NCBI GenBank assembly: GCA_003229065.1
Contig: QIHJ01000173.1
Coordinates: 1 to 12,443, forward strand
Direction of reading: 5' to 3'
Source of the DNA: Candidatus Dadabacteria bacterium
GTDB lineage: Bacteria; Desulfobacterota_D; UBA1144; Nemesobacterales; UBA2774
DNA: 12,443 bases
Shown here: one piece after another, positions 1 to 6,894 of the stretch
Layout: each line of letters opens with the position of its first letter
Position numbering within the stretch: the stretch's first letter is position 1
The notes under the pieces: generated by a model
What the model was told of the DNA's origin: nothing
What the model saw: the letters and a program-made list of their open reading frames with translations, nothing else
Database searches by the model: none
Made by a program: the position numbers and the translations under genes

Positions 1-1619
1 GCAGTGTTGACCATGCCGTCTTTTCTTGTTGCCTCTGAAGCAAGCGAACAGCTCCCGCTTCCACCGCCACCGCCGCCCACGAACTGTAAAGCTCCGAGGT
101 CAGGTGGATCGCCCAGGGGGTTCCCTGCAAAGTCTGAGCTAGGTAATTCCGGAGGAGGGTTGTCATCGTCGGGATCGCCTGCTCTTCTTGCGGGGGAGTC
201 TCTCCTAAGGTTAACGTTTCCGGCTTCTGCGTCTACGAACCTCGGGTTTCTGTCTATATTGCCCATTGTATTTATATTTGGAAAACATAAAGGGATACTT
301 TCACAAACACTAAAAAAGTCACTGAAATCATTGAACATTAAGTTGACGGTAGAGCCGATTTGGTCTATGTTCCTGTCATCGTCCACAAATATATCCGTGC
401 CTACACCGTTTGCATTGTTATCAAAGACAATATTATTGTAAATATCAACCGTAGTATCGTCCGTAACCAAGAGCAGCAGCCCGCCCCCGTCGCCGTCGAT
501 TAGCCCGTTTGCCGTATTTAGAGTGAATGTATTATTCGTAATTATAATATCGGGCGCCTCAAGGAGTGCTCCTCCCGCAGTCTCAGCCGAGTTTTGTAAA
601 AATATGTTATTGACCAGCACTATATCGACCCCTGCTATAACCTCTGCGCCCCCTGCATTTCCGCCTGTGCTCGAGTTGCCTTGAAATAAGTTACTAAAAA
701 GCTCTGTAAGAAGAGTATTCTGCATCGAATCGCCCGGGTCCGTATTAAGCACATTTATAAATACTCCTCCCGCACCTTCTTCGCCCGCTGTGTTATCCAC
801 AAAGCCGTTTCCCTGAAGCCCAACTCCAAATTCAGCCCTAAGACTGGCCCCGCCGTGTCCTTCACTATCGTTTTCAGCAAAAAAGTTACCGTTAAGTATT
901 ATCGTGCCGTTAGCCGGACTCCCGCCGTTTGTTGCCAGAGCCTGTGCGCTTAAGCCTCCCCCTCTGGCCAAAACAGAGCTTGTTGAGTTATCTTCAAATA
1001 GATTATTAGTAAGCAGTATGAAGTTGCCCGTCAGAAGAGCGCCTCCACCGTCACTTGTTAAAGATATGTTTTCAAAGAAAGTGCTGTTTGAGATTGATAC
1101 CTGACCCAATGTATCTATTGACGCTCCTCCGCCCATGCCGCCTGTATTGAGCACAAATTCACAGCCGTGGATCATCATATTCCCCGTATCGCTTAAGATA
1201 GTAAGACCGCCTGCAAAGCTAGAAAACGCGGCTGTGCTCCCTTCCTCAATTGTTAAATCCTCTATATTTATATTCACATTGAAATCATCGAGCACTCCGT
1301 CCGCATCTATTATCAGCACGGCGGTCTGTCCCGAGCCATTCAGTGAAGTGTTAGCTGCGCCCGATCCTGTTATGTTCAGGCCGAAGTTCTCGAACAATCC
1401 GGCTGTGTAGGTAAAGGGTACTCCCCCGGTGCTATAAACTCCCGGAGTCAGGTTAATAAAATCTATCTCCCCGTTTGATTGAGCTGTAATAAGAGCAGCG
1501 CGGAACTGTGCTGCTGTAGTTACGTTGAAGACTGCTGCTTTACTTGTTTGAGTGAGTGTAAAAAGAGAAACGATTAAAAGAAATGCAATATATGGCCTAT
1601 AGTCACGTATTATATTCAT
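1..1619 (-). CDS. Exported right-handed parallel beta-helix / choice-of-anchor Q protein (3' end off window)
   Basis: Open frame from an ATG at 1619 to the left edge with no stop, so at least 539 residues with the C-terminus missing. The start follows a strong ribosome-binding site (AGGGGAGG, 5-6 bases upstream). Residues 1-28 form a signal peptide (charged start, hydrophobic IAFLLIVSLFTL, then TSKA before the likely cut). The body is a ladder of Asn-, Gly- and Phe-rich turns (NNLFEDN, NGNFFAEN, NNIFLQN, GGG blocks), typical of a right-handed parallel beta-helix. The last part (RDSPARRAGDP, SDFAGNPLGDPPDLGALQ) matches the choice-of-anchor Q pattern. It then runs into a Gly-rich linker and Cys-Ser-Leu-Ala, which often precedes a C-terminal surface-anchoring segment; that segment would lie beyond base 1. 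Probably a surface or secreted adhesin- or carbohydrate-binding-like protein; the ligand is unknown. It lies 75 bases downstream of obg on the same strand. Confidence 0.85.
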   Translation of the reverse strand, partial: MNIIRDYRPYIAFLLIVSLFTLTQTSKAAVFNVTTAAQFRAALITAQSNGEIDFINLTPGVYSTGGVPFTYTAGLFENFGLNITGSGAANTSLNGSGQTAVLIIDADGVLDDFNVNINIEDLTIEEGSTAAFSSFAGGLTILSDTGNMMIHGCEFVLNTGGMGGGASIDTLGQVSISNSTFFENISLTSDGGGALLTGNFILLTNNLFEDNSTSSVLARGGGLSAQALATNGGSPANGTIILNGNFFAENDSEGHGGASLRAEFGVGLQGNGFVDNTAGEEGAGGVFINVLNTDPGDSMQNTLLTELFSNLFQGNSSTGGNAGGAEVIAGVDIVLVNNIFLQNSAETAGGALLEAPDIIITNNTFTLNTANGLIDGDGGGLLLLVTDDTTVDIYNNIVFDNNANGVGTDIFVDDDRNIDQIGSTVNLMFNDFSDFFSVCESIPLCFPNINTMGNIDRNPRFVDAEAGNVNLRRDSPARRAGDPDDDNPPPELPSSDFAGNPLGDPPDLGALQFVGGGGGGSGSCSLASEATRKDGMVNT

Positions 1620-1694
1620 GTTTTTCCTCCCCTTACTTGATAACATAAATTCAATTTTGTTTCAATATGAATAATCTCAAAGTCCTGAGCGGGG

Positions 1695-2729
1695 TTATTC
1701 GTTTAAGAGGGTTTGATCCTCATTGCGGAGAGTTTCAAGTAATTTTACAATCCTCCATTTCAATTCCTCTAAGCCCTCTCCGGTAGCGGAAGATATAGGA
1801 AAAAGTTTTATCCCCGATTTATCACAATACTCTTTAAGTCCTCTAAGTCTCTCAGCGGCCTCTGTAATATCTATCTTGTTGGCCGCCACTATCTGGGGTC
1901 TTCCGTACAGCTCTTCATTATAAGACTTTAGCTCGTTATTCATTGTCTCATAATCTTCCACAGGGTCCCGGTCCGTGATAGGGGATAAGTCAATCAGGTG
2001 CACTAATACTTTAGTCCGCTCTATGTGTCTGAGGAATTGTATCCCGAGCCCCGCGCCCTCGTGGGCTCCCTCGATCAGCCCCGGGATATCGGCTACTACA
2101 AATGTCCCGCCGTCCCCGTAGCTCACGACCCCCAGGTTCGGGACAAGCGTCGTAAACGGGTAATCGGCAATCTTCGGGCGTGCTGCGGATATTCTCGAAA
2201 TAAGCGTCGATTTCCCCGCGTTCGGGAAGCCTATTATACCCACGTCCGCAAGTAGCTTAAGCTCGAGGAGTAAGGTCTTTTCCTGTCCTTCTTCACCCGG
2301 CTCTGCGTTTTTAGGCGCCTGGTTTGTAGAAGTAATAAAGCGTGCGTTTCCTCTCCCTCCTTTTCCCCCTCTGGCTACTATGAGAGTTTCGCTGTCTTTA
2401 GTCAGGTCCCCCAATACGTCTCCCGTCTCTTGATCTTTTATGATTGTACCGAGTGGTAAAGGTATGAATAAATCCTCTGCGTTCTTCCCGTGCTGGTCCT
2501 TTCCCCTTCCGTGCTCACCCCTCTTTGCCCTGTAATGCTGCTGGTAGCGGTGGTCGAGTAAAGAGGACATATTACGCCTCGCGATCATCACCACGTCCCC
2601 GCCGTTTCCTCCGTCCCCGCCGTTTGGGCCCCCGCGCGGCACATACTTCTCCCTCCTGAAGCTAACGCACCCCCTGCCTCCGTCTCCTGACTTAATATAT
2701 ATCTTTGCTTCATCTATAAACTTGACCAT
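1695..2729 (-). CDS. obg: GTPase Obg/CgtA
   Basis: A 344-residue Obg-family GTPase that associates with the large ribosomal subunit and acts in ribosome assembly and stress responses. Residues 1-158 are the Gly-rich Obg fold (VKFIDEAKIYIKSGDGG, PRGGPNGGDGGNGGDV). The G domain follows, with P-loop GFPNAGKST at 167-175, switch I PFTTL at 191-195, DIPG at 214-217, NKID at 284-287 and SSAT at 313-316. All nucleotide-binding motifs are intact. It ends soon after the G domain, so it lacks the OCT extension of Firmicutes and the long acidic tail of E. coli ObgE. The gene is usually found after rplU-rpmA, but here the upstream neighbour is a divergent dioxygenase. No clear ribosome-binding site precedes the ATG; a TATAAT lies only 8 bases upstream of it. 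Confidence 0.98.
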   Translation of the reverse strand: MVKFIDEAKIYIKSGDGGRGCVSFRREKYVPRGGPNGGDGGNGGDVVMIARRNMSSLLDHRYQQHYRAKRGEHGRGKDQHGKNAEDLFIPLPLGTIIKDQETGDVLGDLTKDSETLIVARGGKGGRGNARFITSTNQAPKNAEPGEEGQEKTLLLELKLLADVGIIGFPNAGKSTLISRISAARPKIADYPFTTLVPNLGVVSYGDGGTFVVADIPGLIEGAHEGAGLGIQFLRHIERTKVLVHLIDLSPITDRDPVEDYETMNNELKSYNEELYGRPQIVAANKIDITEAAERLRGLKEYCDKSGIKLFPISSATGEGLEELKWRIVKLLETLRNEDQTLLNE

Positions 2730-2737
2730 GGCTCAGT

Positions 2738-2743
2738 ATTATA
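2738..2743 (-). promoter_or_regulatory. Possible -10 box for obg
   Basis: A perfect TATAAT reads toward obg, with its end 8 bases before the obg ATG. If used, transcription would start at or within a few bases of the start codon, giving a leaderless or near-leaderless mRNA. The lack of a Shine-Dalgarno sequence in front of obg fits this. No good -35 box is seen at the usual spacing, so the box may be chance. Confidence 0.3.
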
Positions 2744-2837
2744 AACAATGTGAGGGGTCTTGGGGAATGACTGCGCGTTAGATATAAATTACTAATCCGG
2801 TACAGGTATTATGTATACTTTTATACCAGGGAAGTAA

Positions 2838-3545
2838 ATGGATAAATTTTCAAGGCGTAATTTTTTAACAAAGGGTGCAATAGGGCTCGCTGTTTTATCA
2901 GGCGGTGTCCCGGTTTTAAGGTCCGCCGCCCTGCCTACAGAGGTGAACGGCGACGAGTCGCAAGTAATTGCACTGCTTGAGCAGGATAATGTTTCAGCTC
3001 TTACACAGCCTGAAAACTGGAATCCGACAGAGGATAATGCTCTCGGTCCATTTCACAGAAAAGGCGCACCATACAGAGCCAAGGTATCTGCACCGATGTC
3101 GGAGGGCGCTGTGCTCGTTATCAGGGGACGTGTTTGGGGATACGATACAAAGAAACCTCTTAAGAACGCCCGGATAGATATATGGCAGGCTGACCATGGT
3201 GGTCATTACGATAATGACGGTTCATCTAAAACGCCTCCGATTCTCGCATCCAAAAACCGCGCCAGAGTGATTACGGATGAGAACGGTTATTACGAGTTAG
3301 AGACTATACATCCGGGCCCGTACCAGACATCTCCCGGTGTCTGGCGGCCAAGTCACATCCACTACCTAGTGCGGCATCCGGGGTATGAGGATTTGATTAC
3401 CCAGCTCTACTTCAGCGGCGACGCGCACCAGGACACAGATTCGATAATCAAGCAGTCACTGATTATTGACCTCGAACAAGTGAATGCCGATAACGGGACT
3501 TATGAAACGGGAGTGTTCGATATTGTCCTTGAGCCTTCTGGGTAA
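2838..3545 (+). CDS. Tat-exported intradiol ring-cleavage dioxygenase
   Basis: A 235-residue protein of the intradiol (catechol / protocatechuate 3,4-) dioxygenase family: non-haem Fe(III) enzymes that open aromatic diols between the two hydroxyls. Residues 4-10 (FSRRNFL) are a twin-arginine motif, followed by a weakly hydrophobic stretch (GAIGLAVLSGGVP), so the enzyme is probably folded in the cytoplasm and exported. Family blocks are GPFHRKGAPYR at 70-80, RGRVWGYDTKKPLKNA, DIWQADHGGHYDN at 114-126, and TQLYFSGD. The four iron ligands are inferred to be Tyr124, Tyr162, His173 and His175 (WRPSHIH), and the substrate-side Arg170 is also present. The start has AGGGAAG just upstream. A TATACT at 2814-2819 may be its -10 box. 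First gene of a probable operon; the aromatic substrate cannot be deduced. Confidence 0.93.
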   Translation: MDKFSRRNFLTKGAIGLAVLSGGVPVLRSAALPTEVNGDESQVIALLEQDNVSALTQPENWNPTEDNALGPFHRKGAPYRAKVSAPMSEGAVLVIRGRVWGYDTKKPLKNARIDIWQADHGGHYDNDGSSKTPPILASKNRARVITDENGYYELETIHPGPYQTSPGVWRPSHIHYLVRHPGYEDLITQLYFSGDAHQDTDSIIKQSLIIDLEQVNADNGTYETGVFDIVLEPSG

Positions 3546-3855
3546 GAGTATAAAAGCTTTTCTTATAATTCTGATTCTCTCTGTAGCGCAGTTCACATTT
3601 CTTGTTTTTTCTCTTGCTAGGGGGATCAGTTTAAAGACCGGCAGGCTCGATAGCGGACTTCCTCCCTCATACGCCGAGCGCATATTCGAATTAATAACGA
3701 ATATCCTTCTCTTCCCGCTCAATTTTATTCAGGAAGTGCTCCCTCTTGCATCGATTACGGGACAATGGGGATACGTCCTGCCCGGCCTGAACAGCCTCCT
3801 CTGGGGCCTCGTTCTCTATCATGTTTATGTATTCATGAGATTCCGCAATTCCTAA
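3523..3855 (+). CDS. Small membrane protein of unknown function
   Basis: Not a family I can name. I prefer the TTG start at 3523, nine bases after GGGAG, giving 110 residues and a 23-base overlap with the dioxygenase. ATG codons at 3484 and 3502 are alternatives (123 and 117 residues) with poorer upstream signals. Two hydrophobic segments are visible: one near the N-terminus (AFLIILILSVAQFTFLVFSL) and one near the C-terminus (LNSLLWGLVLYHVYVFMRF). Between them is a loop with SYAERIFELITNILLFP and a TGQWGY motif. The Arg-rich end suggests both termini are in the cytoplasm. The overlap implies translational coupling with the dioxygenase and membership of the same operon. Confidence 0.65.
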   Translation: MSLSLLGKSIKAFLIILILSVAQFTFLVFSLARGISLKTGRLDSGLPPSYAERIFELITNILLFPLNFIQEVLPLASITGQWGYVLPGLNSLLWGLVLYHVYVFMRFRNS

Positions 3856-3907
3856 ACTCTTTACGTTATATATTGTCATTGTGATATTTCCTGATTACCT
3901 TTAAATT

Positions 3908-3912
3908 GGGAG
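3908..3912 (+). promoter_or_regulatory. Ribosome-binding site that decides the HugZ-like start
   Basis: GGGAG lies 8 bases before the ATG at 3921. A TTG at 3906 is in the same frame but overlaps this site, so it is unlikely to be the start codon. Confidence 0.7.
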
Positions 3913-3920
3913 TTAAACAA

Positions 3921-4724
3921 ATGTCAGAAACGTACAAGAGATCTCACGGCTACACAACAACCTCAAATAACGAACCGCAATTTCCCGAGCCTTCCTATGC
4001 AGAAAGGGTTCGCACTCTTGTCTACCGTTCCAACGTAGGCACGCTTTCCACTATGTCGGAAAAACACCCGGGCTCACCCTTCGGCTCACTCATGCCCTAC
4101 GGGTTGGACGCCAAAGGCCGCGTGGTCTTCCTAATCAGCACCATGGCCATGCACACCCATAATTTGATTCAAGATCCCAAGGCAAGCCTGTTCGTCTCTC
4201 AGACAGACTCGGGAGGCGACCCGCTCGACGCTTCACGCGTCACACTGATGGGTCAGGTAACTAAGGTTCCCGACGATGAAACGAAAAATGTAAGGGAGCT
4301 CTATCTCTCGCGGTACGGGAACGCAAGCTACTGGGTCGATTTCGACGATTTCTCTTTCTACCGAATGGATATCACAGACATATATTTCGTAGGTGGTTTC
4401 GGCGCCATGGGCTGGGTTACTTCTGAAGAGTACACTCAAGCCGAGGCAGATCCGCTATTTGGTTCAGCCTCCGGGATTATCCAACATATGAACGAAGACC
4501 ATGCGGATGCCCTTATTCTAATGGTAAAAAAGTTCTTGGGTATGAATGCCGAGGAGGCTTCTATGACCTCAGTAGACAGACTAGGGTTTCAGGTTCGGTT
4601 TAAATCAGGCGGCGAATTCTACAGCAGGAGGGTAGGGTTCTTGAAGGAAGTAAAGACCCCTGAGCAGGCAAGAGAGGCTCTCGTTGATATGGTCAAAACC
4701 GCGCGCGGTGGCAATGGTGATTGA
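3921..4724 (+). CDS. HugZ-like protein: FMN-binding split barrel plus DUF2470
   Basis: A 267-residue protein from the ATG at 3921. Residues about 28-165 have the pyridoxamine-5'-phosphate-oxidase-like split-barrel pattern (YAERVRTLVYRSNVGTLST, GSPFGSLMPYGLDAKGRVVF, THNLIQDPKASL, VTLMGQV, FYRMDITDIYFVGGFG). Residues about 178-262 are a DUF2470 domain, with the hallmark HMNEDHADA at 189-197 and RVGF near the end. Relatives with both domains include HugZ-type haem-degrading proteins and plant glutamyl-tRNA-reductase-binding proteins. Some members bind haem or flavin and others bind partner proteins, so enzyme activity is not proven here. It is probably cytoplasmic, with no signal peptide. The stop (TGA, 4722-4724) shares its last base with the next start. 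Confidence 0.9.
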   Translation: MSETYKRSHGYTTTSNNEPQFPEPSYAERVRTLVYRSNVGTLSTMSEKHPGSPFGSLMPYGLDAKGRVVFLISTMAMHTHNLIQDPKASLFVSQTDSGGDPLDASRVTLMGQVTKVPDDETKNVRELYLSRYGNASYWVDFDDFSFYRMDITDIYFVGGFGAMGWVTSEEYTQAEADPLFGSASGIIQHMNEDHADALILMVKKFLGMNAEEASMTSVDRLGFQVRFKSGGEFYSRRVGFLKEVKTPEQAREALVDMVKTARGGNGD

Positions 4725-5683
4725 TGGATAAAAAAGAAGTACTGATATTAGGCTGCGGGGTCATCGGTCTCACTTCAGGCATCAGGCTTCTTGAAAACGG
4801 TTACGAAGTTGAGATAACGGCGGCTAAAATCCCGCCCGATACTACTTCAAATGTGGCGACAGCGTATTGGTATCCGTTCAGAGTATCTCCGCCGGATAGA
4901 GTCCTGCCGTGGGCGGCTGTCACGTATAAGAGATATATGGAGCTGAGCGAGATACCCGGAATCGGCATCGGAATATTTAATTTTATACAGATATTCGATC
5001 ACCGGGTAGAGGATCCGTTCTGGAAAGGAGCTGTCCGGGGCTTCAGGAGGGCTCACAAAGACGAGCTTCCGCCCGGCTACGTAGACGGTTACGTTGCTCC
5101 TGTAGCCCGTATTGAAACCCCTGTTTATATGAACTATCTGGTCAATAGGTTTGTGGAATCAGGCGGTATGGTAACAAAACTAGATGCCGAATTAGAGAAG
5201 CTTGAGGAGATTCCTGCTGACAGCCGGCTTATCATTAACTCTACTGGACTCGGGGCCGGGAAATTATTCAACGACAAAGAGGTTTTTCCCATCCGGGGGC
5301 AGCTTGTAAAAACATCCAACCCCGGCCTCAGGGATTGTATAAACGAAGAAGACGGGCCTCTTGCGGTCTCATATATCGTTCCTCACGGCTCATACTGTAT
5401 ACTCGGCGGTACTGCCGAGGACAATAACTGGAATCTGGATATAGACCCGGAAACGTCTGAAGAGATCCTCCTTAAATGTAAAATCCTTGAACCCAGGCTA
5501 GAAGATGTAGAGGTTCTAGGGCACAGGATCGGGCTCCGTCCCGGCAGGACAGAGGTCAGGCTTGAGCTTGAGGAAATTTCAGGCATAGGACCACTTATCC
5601 ACAACTACGGCCATGGCGGAGCCGGTTTTACACTCTCCTGGGGCTGTGCGGAAGAGGTTCTTCAGATTGCTGAGAGTCTCTAA
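4724..5683 (+). CDS. D-amino-acid oxidase family FAD-dependent oxidoreductase
   Basis: A 319-residue flavoenzyme of the DAO family (oxidative deamination of amino acids by FAD, releasing peroxide). The FAD-binding GCGVIG is at 10-15, and NSTGLGAG at 172-179 is the second nucleotide-contact block. The C-terminal signature, residues 292-309 (IHNYGHGGAGFTLSWG and on), matches the eukaryotic-type D-amino-acid oxidase pattern. Arg272 in GLRPGR corresponds to the substrate-carboxylate Arg283 of mammalian DAAO, and Tyr217 (SYIVP) to Tyr228. The position of DAAO Tyr224 looks like Leu213, as in D-aspartate oxidases, so the substrate is uncertain. The start ATG overlaps the upstream stop (TGATG), a sign of translational coupling. 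An in-frame TTG one codon earlier is possible. The gene converges on the next one with 11 bases between stops. Confidence 0.92.
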   Translation: MDKKEVLILGCGVIGLTSGIRLLENGYEVEITAAKIPPDTTSNVATAYWYPFRVSPPDRVLPWAAVTYKRYMELSEIPGIGIGIFNFIQIFDHRVEDPFWKGAVRGFRRAHKDELPPGYVDGYVAPVARIETPVYMNYLVNRFVESGGMVTKLDAELEKLEEIPADSRLIINSTGLGAGKLFNDKEVFPIRGQLVKTSNPGLRDCINEEDGPLAVSYIVPHGSYCILGGTAEDNNWNLDIDPETSEEILLKCKILEPRLEDVEVLGHRIGLRPGRTEVRLELEEISGIGPLIHNYGHGGAGFTLSWGCAEEVLQIAESL

Positions 5684-5694
5684 CTTTCGAGCAA

Positions 5695-6579
5695 TCAATA
5701 CTTATCCCAAAGATATATGATTCCCATCGGCACCAGGTTGAGCGTCCAGTGCGCAGGAATTGCGTGCCATATCGAGTGAGTACGTAGCGTTATATATGCA
5801 ATAGTGATTCCCCCCGGAAGCGACAGCCACACTTCAACCGAGTTATCCCGCCCCAGGTGTATCATAAAAAACGCCAGGCCCGATGCCGTTATTGCGAAGA
5901 GTGATGTCCAGTTTAGCCCAAACCAGGCAAGAGCGCGGTTATCAGAGTCGACCGTAATGGGCTGCGACAGGCCGAGCCAGCGGAGCACCTTCTGTCCCTT
6001 TGTTCCTTCAATCTGGGCCAGGTAAACGGGGTTGGGTAGCCGTCTCAAAGGCAGCAGAAAGGCCGTCAGAATTCCGCATATGAGGAAATGCTCCGGAATC
6101 TTGTTAAAGAGCGACAGGATATACATAACGCTCAGTCGGTGAGGGTAGGGCGAGGCGAGCTGTATCCAAAGACCAAACGGTATTGAGGCTAAAATGGCAA
6201 CGCTTGTCAGTCTTATCCCGAGCGTATTCAGCATCCCTATGCCGAAATCCGTAAGCTTTCGTCCGATTAGCTTAAAAAAGACGAACGGTATCAGCATCGA
6301 GAATATAAAACAGATTATATACCAGAGAATATTTAGCCTTACGTATTCCGGCTGATCGAGAAAATAATTGTCTATCCACCACTGGCCTATTAACGGCTCG
6401 TATATATAGGTCCAGCGGTTATACGGTGCCGGCAGCAGCTCTGCCAGGCGTGCCCATATAATGGCAATATATACTACAATACCTATTAGATATATAATTG
6501 ATATAGCCCAGTCCCTGTGCGTACGGTTTCTGGTCTTTTCTATATATTCAGTGTCGGTATACGTATTGCTTTTGTTCAT
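5695..6579 (-). CDS. CPBP-like intramembrane protein with divergent first motif
   Basis: A 294-residue multi-pass membrane protein. Hydrophobic segments fall near residues 26-44, 84-106, 122-140, 162-178, 224-242 and 255-290. Three CPBP (Abi/CAAX-protease) motifs are recognisable. Motif 1 is PEHFLICG at 162-169, where the family usually has EExxxR. Motif 2 is FFMIH, with His241. Motif 3 is HAIPAHWTLN, with His277 and Asn281. Members are intramembrane glutamic proteases or inactive relatives. Here the Glu pair is reduced to Glu163-His164 and the Arg is missing, so catalysis is doubtful but possible. The polar N-terminus (about 23 residues) precedes the first membrane segment. No ribosome-binding site is seen before the ATG. 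A TTGACA box lies about 60 bases upstream. Confidence 0.8.
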   Translation of the reverse strand: MNKSNTYTDTEYIEKTRNRTHRDWAISIIYLIGIVVYIAIIWARLAELLPAPYNRWTYIYEPLIGQWWIDNYFLDQPEYVRLNILWYIICFIFSMLIPFVFFKLIGRKLTDFGIGMLNTLGIRLTSVAILASIPFGLWIQLASPYPHRLSVMYILSLFNKIPEHFLICGILTAFLLPLRRLPNPVYLAQIEGTKGQKVLRWLGLSQPITVDSDNRALAWFGLNWTSLFAITASGLAFFMIHLGRDNSVEVWLSLPGGITIAYITLRTHSIWHAIPAHWTLNLVPMGIIYLWDKY

Positions 6580-6613
6580 TATTTTAGCAGCGATTAGTAT
6601 TTGGAGTTAGATT

Positions 6614-6642
6614 ATGCTAAAGCGGATAAAAACCGATGTCAA
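6614..6642 (-). promoter_or_regulatory. Predicted promoter for the CPBP-like gene
   Basis: Reading toward the CPBP-like gene, a perfect TTGACA (6637-6642) is followed after 17 bases by TAGCAT (6614-6619), which keeps the key first TA and final T of a -10 box. The leader to the ATG at 6579 would be about 30 bases. This makes the gene independent of the coiled-coil gene further upstream. Confidence 0.42.
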
Positions 6643-6709
6643 TCTGCCTGGCAATTTGGCAATGCCGCAAATAACATTAACCTAACTATTTCGATATGAA
6701 TTTCGGAAT

Positions 6710-6868
6710 ATGTCTTTCGATCAGCCGCCAGATGCGCTCTTTGCTCTACTCGGCACTGCGGCTGAAATTACAGAATATGTTTCACTTTATAAAGATTTGG
6801 TGAGGGTATCTCATATAGTGTCTGACCCGGCCTCAGACATTATATCATGTATTAAGTTCTGGCTGTAA
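6710..6868 (+). CDS. Possible small ORF, 52 codons, unknown function
   Basis: ATG at 6710 to TAA at 6866. The translation (starting MSFDQPPDALFALLGTAAEI, ending IKFWL) has a protein-like mix of acidic, small and hydrophobic residues with little bias, and it resembles a short helical protein more than random sequence. Against it: no good ribosome-binding site, opposite strand to its neighbours, no recognised family, and a strong hairpin inside it. It could also be a remnant of a lost gene. Confidence 0.25.
   Translation: MSFDQPPDALFALLGTAAEITEYVSLYKDLVRVSHIVSDPASDIISCIKFWL
6813..6845 (-). terminator. Strong hairpin downstream of the coiled-coil gene
   Basis: ATATAGTGTCTGA (6813-6825) pairs with TCAGACATTATAT (6833-6845) around a 7-base CCCGGCC loop. 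There is one non-Watson-Crick position: a G-U wobble on the plus strand and an A-C mismatch on the minus strand. The hairpin sits about 50 bases after the coiled-coil gene's stop. No T-run follows on either strand, so it is not a textbook intrinsic terminator. It may instead protect an mRNA 3' end, or bind a protein as DNA. Confidence 0.35.
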
Positions 6869-6894
6869 TACATCTATATCATTCATTTAATTGC

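Larger units (their letters stand above)
6580..6894. other. 315-base gap with structured repeats and no clear gene
   Basis: Between the coiled-coil gene stop and the CPBP-like gene start. It holds, from low to high coordinate, a promoter reading left (6614-6642), an 8-base perfect inverted repeat (TCAGCCGC at 6721-6728 with GCGGCTGA at 6758-6765), a 13-base-stem hairpin (6813-6845), and a possible 52-codon plus-strand ORF (6710-6868) overlapping both repeats. No tRNA, mobile element or known RNA was recognised. Confidence 0.6.

Noticed and set aside
4..441. 145-codon plus-strand ORF
   Set aside because: It is antisense to the beta-helix gene; its Pro run and Ser/Leu-rich translation are the shadow of the Gly-rich linker and repeats.
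3906..3920. TTG at 3906 as the HugZ-like start
   Set aside because: It overlaps the GGGAG ribosome-binding site that serves the ATG at 3921.
5684..5694. Terminator between the convergent DAO and CPBP-like genes
   Set aside because: Only 11 bases separate the stops, and no stable stem with a T-run is visible there.
6696..6803. 35-codon plus-strand ORF in the gap
   Set aside because: No ribosome-binding site and a random-looking translation; the overlapping frame at 6710-6868 is more protein-like.
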